A DNA stretch of 64,000 bases, taken from assembly GCA_948099385.1 (NCBI GenBank), contig CANUEZ040000168.1, forward strand, positions 11,194,001-11,258,000. Direction: 5' to 3'. The notes under the pieces are model-generated. The model did not search any database. It was not told the origin of the DNA and was given only the letters and a program-made list of their open reading frames with translations. This stretch comes from Fasciola hepatica (taxonomy: Eukaryota > Platyhelminthes > Trematoda > Plagiorchiida > Fasciolidae). Positions 59,165 to 64,000 of the stretch are shown in pieces (positions within the stretch are counted from its first letter, which is position 1; every line of letters begins with the position of its first letter). A program made the position numbers and the translations under genes.

Positions 59165-62100
59165 AGAAACTAGAAATAGCCAGAAGGAGTGGCTACGGCT
59201 GTTTTAGGATGTCTGAATCGGCTACTGTTGTTTAGTTATATGCCCAAATCAGAGCTGTTCAACTGGATATCACCTTATATCCCAAACCAGCCGTGGGGCC
59301 CGTGATATGATGAATGGGATATCGGTCGGGCGCGTTCAATCGGCTGAGTGAACGATACGCCCCACACGGTCTCTGGTTGTCTGGTGACTTCTTCGGGACC
59401 ACGTGCAGGGGCGAAGCCTACGGACCGTAGAGGGCCGAACAATGCTCTAGTTGAGCATATGTTGGAACTCGGAGTGGGCTACACGGAGCTCGTCTGGAGC
59501 CAACCTCCGATGCAGAGCGTAGACCGAAGGTCCTTGTGCGACGATGCGATGGGCCATATCAGTCGTGATTGGGGGCGAGGTGTTGTTCAAATGAACTAGA
59601 TTAGGTTACTCACTGAATAGGTTCTCAAATTCTGACTCGGAGGTAGGACTTGGCATCAGGATTGTTGCTGACTAAGCTTGTTTCAGGGAACTAACAACGA
59701 GGTTCGAAGTTACTCAGTCTACGATGTGTCGCTTACCTTAGTCGAGTACTATGTCGTGACTTTCTAAAGAATCTAAGCCTGGAATAGCCTGACGCACCTG
59801 GGTGAAGACGAAAACTCGAGGTCCGAGGTGAGAAGTTGACCCCCGTGAACTGGGATTGGAGGAAATTTCGCGGCTTGCGTTGCCGAAGCTGCAGTGGAGA
59901 CGGTGGACTTTTCTGAAACAGGTGATGTACTGACCTGTGTCCCCAAGTAGGTAAGGGAAACTCGCCGGCGGTCTTGTCTTTCAGGTACTTGATGCGGCTA
60001 GGAACAGAAGCTCCTAAAGAAGTCTTCGCCATCGCCCCTCTGCATGGCAGTTTCACCGGAGGGTATAATAAATACAAGACTTTACGTATTTATATGCCTG
60101 GGATTAGAAACATCGATGGTAGTGCCTCTCGCTGGATTGGGAGTTCGCTCTCGAGGCTTTCAGTGCAGAAAGACGACAGCCTCGGCTTTGACAGCGCAGG
60201 ATACTTATGACAGTCTCGTACAGTTTAACCACCTGCTTTAAACTGCGGACCCCCTGACTTGACATCTGAATGGGTGGGTTGCAGCTGGGTGCGTTTTGTG
60301 CTGGGCGGTTGTCGACACAGGGTTAACAACGGGATCTGGTGGAGCAACATTGGCGTTGGCGAATGCGTGGGACCGGGGGCTAATGCACGTTCCTTCTCAA
60401 TGTCCTTGTCTGCAGCTTTGGTGCACTTTTTCAAAGTATGGCCCTGTACTAGGACAGTAACTAGGCTCTGAGTATGCGGTGGAAGCCTCCGTATCCGTCG
60501 ATGGCACCAAACCGCGTCGTTCAAGGACTTTTTGCCTACGAATGAATGCATTTTCCACAACAACTACGATAGCGTTATATTTCTTAATTGGATTTCAGAA
60601 ATAAAGTGATGGATTCGCTTCCCTTCCGGCATTAACACACGCCTAATCAGAGCTTCCCGGATGAGTCGTATAGGTTGCATTCCTGGGGGTTCACAGCGAC
60701 GTTCCTGCTTTGCGGGGCCTCGCTGGCTGGGGATACTGAAAGCAGCTTTTTATTTGGATTGCTAAATCAATGTGCGGGCCTCCTGGAAAAGGACCTCAAG
60801 GATATTGATGAAATCCTCGTGATCTCTCAGTATGAACTCCAACACTTCAATGTGCGTTGCGTGACACTTCGGTTCATGATCGGGCTCAGGCTATTTGCTC
60901 AACATAAAAAAGGTGCGCCACAGAAACGGACTAGGTTGAGATTCCGAAAGGTCGTTGACCATGCCTGGCGGTACGCAAAATCTTTGAATAAGAGCGAAGA
61001 AAAATTAACCGGTGCAGTAGAGATGACCAAGTAGAAGAAACACGGCGGTGCCCACAAAAAGTGTACGCCGTTGAAAGTATCCTGCCGGGATATACTTGTT
61101 TACACAATAAAAATATCTAACCAGCGTTAGATAATATATGGCCGACGATGCGAACAAAACCACCAATGACGTGAAATGGCCTGATCACTTGGATGGAATA
61201 AATTATAAACGATAAATCGAAAGGGCACATCGGTCGTAGAAGGAAACATTCCCTCAGATTCTACGACCGCGCTCTTCGAGAAAGTAAATGAGAAAAGACC
61301 ACAGTATGCCAAACGCAAGTGTTCCCACTGAACCTGCGCACGGAGACCGCACTCTGGCTCGTGCCGAGGAAAAGGGTCGGAAGTAGCGCCAGTGGTTGCT
61401 GAGTGCACAAGACTTACAGTCAAACAAATGGTAGCTGAGGTTTTATCGGCTGCTCATCACAGGATGGCCGCAGATATTCAGTCGCCAACAGCCGAGGTTC
61501 GGAAACCGAGGAACGATTTGATGAACCCATGCTGGTCAGGGCTTAGCGGCCCGTGTTACCAGAGATACTCAGCAAGTTTGCATTCATAAGCATTGCCGCT
61601 AGTTTTCGGCGGGGGCTTACGTTATATCCTATTGTCGTGATTCATCTGTCAACCAACAAACAAAAGCAAAAGGCGAGGCCGCTTTGTGGAATGCAATCAA
61701 CCAGCTAGCCGGACATACAGATAAAAAAGAGCAGGTAAAGGGCACGTTGCCGTTTATGAGAATTGGAATCCTCAGAGGACCAAACGGTCATACGTGGACA
61801 TGTTTCAGAGTCTATGGCATTCTTTCCCAAGAGCAAAGCTGAAGCAGAGCAGTTTCAATTGTTCACTTGAGTATCCGTAATCTGGTGGATGCAGTTACCT
61901 GAATTCGCACTCATGAGATTCGAGAGTTAAAGATTTGCACCGCGATTTCGCGTACCAGGGGAGTGCAGTTAAGCAGGCGATAATTATCAAGGCATTTGTG
62001 CGAACCCTTTTTAAAACGGCTTGTGTTAACGGTCTTCTAATGCTCTGGGACTAGGCTACTAGTCACCGATATTGCAAACAGGCTAAGAAGCAAGGGCCCT

Positions 62101-64000
62101 GTGTTGGGGCTGCAGAGATGGTAAACAGCCGGCCGGACTTCTTCTGGCCCAGGTTTTGGCAAGGACAAGTCTCGAGGATTGGCCTGCTTATTTTGAATGG
62201 TGTGAAATTATTGGTGGAGAGAATGGCACAAGAACTAATAGGGAAGCATAGATCTGCCACTCTGTTGTCACGAAACACGACGCAAACACATTACCATCAT
62301 GCAGCGCACAACCGGTCCTCAACCATTTTTGGAATAAAAATGGATGTGGAGCGGGAGCTGGTTTCCATTGCGTGGAAAGTGGAGCCCTAGTATGGTGGTG
62401 CCTCATATATCAGGCATCTTAAGTTAGCACGCTTTCACTGTCACTCGAACCAGAATCACCGATACTTCTAACCAACTTCCAAATAGTTGAACTTCTCTTC
62501 CTCGCATTCTTCTTTTTCTTCATGTTATTATTTTATTCTTCCTTATTATTTTTAACCTGTTTTTACTTTTTCTTTTCTTTCGATTTTTTGTTCTCGCCCC
62601 CTTAATTTACTACCACATCCCAAGTCGGGCTTGTGAATGCAGTACCATTCCCGCATGCACCTCCAAGGCAGTTCAGAGTGAGAACCGAAGAATTTGAGCT
62701 CCGGGGTCTCACCTTCGACGAAGACTGTCGTGCCAACATGTCTTATAGTTCGGTGAAATATGAGGTCGGTGGCACTTCTACCAAGGCTCTTTTGTTTTTG
62801 GAAGACAAAATGGATGGTAGGACAACTAGAAGCTTGCGTCGTCGCCGTGGTCACCAGGGACAAGTGCTATGCTATGTTTTTGTGCTGCAGCAAGTAAGGG
62901 TTTCCGGAGCCTCGGGTGCGAGAAAGTGGATGCATACTTGACTCAAGCTCCCATATACTATGGTCTGATCTGATCTGGTCTGTGTAGCAGAAGGTTGGAT
63001 AATGGTGCAACATATGACCTGGAAGAAAAAGCGGGAATTGAACACTTCGGCTATTGGCACAGGTGAGTGAACAGAGGTAGACCTATTTACTGGAGAACTG
63101 AGGGAGACCTCAGTGGAGTTTCGAGATCTTATATCGGCCGATTGGGCAGACGCATAATTTTGTAAGCATGTACTGGAGAAAGTGCTCCCTGATTTCGGAG
63201 AAGCATACTCTACTCTCTAGTGGGAATAATTATATGATGAACCCGGCCCTCCCTAAAAATGCGTGAAAGTAAAAAAACATGCAGGATGGCGTTGCAAGAC
63301 CAGTGAATACGTGGATGATGAAGCCATCCGCAAAGAGCTTGGCAGCAGGTTAGTCCATGGCCGCATCAAATGCATCAACTAAGGTGTTCGTTGCGGTTAT
63401 CGCTGGACAAAAGAAACGGTAGTTATAGCCAAATAAGATTGCACCATTGATGATGTCAATTTTTGACCGGAAAGACTCGGTGATCCGACCCTGGGGCAGG
63501 AGGCTGCGGAATAGTTGCTGAGATTGTATGATAAGTATAAGCCAAGCATTGCTCACTCCATCTATAAAAACCGGGCTCGGCAGGACGTGGTATTTAGAGG
63601 TAAAGATATAGGTTAATGGCGTATTACTGAGGTAACAAATTCTAGGAATTAGGAATTCACCGGGGTTTGAGATTACCGTCAGGGCCCTTAGCCACGAAAT
63701 TTTCCTGAGTAATGGCCGATTTTGAATAAGAATAAGGGTAGAACCACTAGCGGAGCGGAAATAGTAAACAAGCGAACCACGTGGTAGCGGTATGGAGGAC
63801 TTAGTGGGGTATAACAACGTAAAAGATTGAGAATATCGGGATTTCAGTGGAAACTCCGGGGTGCATGGTACTTTTGGATATGGAAACAGACGTATTGATC
63901 AATATAAGCCGGACGGCTCGCTCTTGTCGGTAAATCACAGCAGACTTGGTAGACAGGAGAAGTTTCCGAGGAAACCATGCTATGTGGGAGTGAAAAGCTG
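59165..64000. other. No supported gene over 4.8 kb
   Basis: I recognise no host gene or element here. The larger frames are 60675-61034 (plus, 119 codons, Lys/Arg-rich C-terminal half), 60563-60225 (minus, 112 codons, ending in a Pro/Thr/Ser-rich stretch), 60077-59733 (minus) and 63817-63350 (minus, 155 codons, hydrophobic). None has a motif I can name, and all are of lengths compatible with chance or old retroelement sequence. A T/TTC-rich tract lies at about 62500-62585. Confidence 0.4.

Noticed and set aside
63830..63920. Possible retroelement protease (VLLDMETDVLI)
   Set aside because: The D-T/S-G active-site triad is absent and no Gag or RT lies beside it.
1..64000. CRISPR array, operon, toxin-antitoxin or other bacterial-type system
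   Set aside because: No regularly spaced repeats, no compact co-directional gene clusters, and the only solid cellular gene is an intron-containing animal splicing factor.

Overview
This window is animal nuclear DNA with one recognisable cellular gene and a great deal of decayed transposable-element sequence. The mix of Penelope-like elements, CR1/Jockey-type and RTE-like LINEs, a BEL/Pao LTR element and a tRNA-derived SINE family suggests a flatworm, most plausibly a tapeworm of the Spirometra/Diphyllobothrium kind. That placement is a judgement from repeat content and codon context; it is not proven by the sequence.

The host gene is SF3B4 (U2 snRNP splicing factor 3b subunit 4), minus strand, in three coding exons at 33023-32860, 27087-26643 and 25523-25050. 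The splice sites are canonical and the exons join in frame into a 360-residue protein with two RRMs and a proline-rich tail. Intron 1 (5.8 kb) holds SINE copies, a rearranged RTE-like LINE and a CR1 3' end. Intron 2 (1.1 kb) holds a TA microsatellite. Exon 1 lies in a roughly 310-bp island between two CR1 3' ends whose tails point at each other.

Left part (1-24 kb): SINE copies, a foldback MITE-like element (2896-3134), LINE scraps (6 kb, 8.6 kb), a hammerhead ribozyme with a complete catalytic core (7147-7203), three Penelope-like elements (10.6-12.2 kb plus strand; 17.2-15.7 kb and 24.0-22.9 kb minus strand), a Ty3/gypsy-like gag fragment (13 kb) and two joined RTE-like LINE pieces (19.6-22.4 kb).

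Right part (33-64 kb): a CR1 reverse transcriptase in one open frame of 434 codons (33.7-35.0 kb, plus), a degraded CR1 on the minus strand (38.9-35.2 kb), a BEL/Pao element (46.3-40.7 kb, minus) whose 5' end recurs in inverted orientation at 39.0-39.5 kb, a CR1/Jockey-like element cut off at the BEL boundary (49.4-46.3 kb), another LINE RT (53.4-54.8 kb, plus) and more CR1 remains (55.9-59.2 kb, minus). I recognise nothing in the last 4.8 kb.

Nearly all elements carry frameshifts, stops, deletions or lost catalytic residues, so they are fossils rather than a working set. I found no CRISPR array, operon or bacterial-type defence system. The most noteworthy items are the hammerhead ribozyme, the LINE-enclosed SF3B4 first exon, the tRNA-derived SINE family, the foldback element and the BEL inverted repeat.
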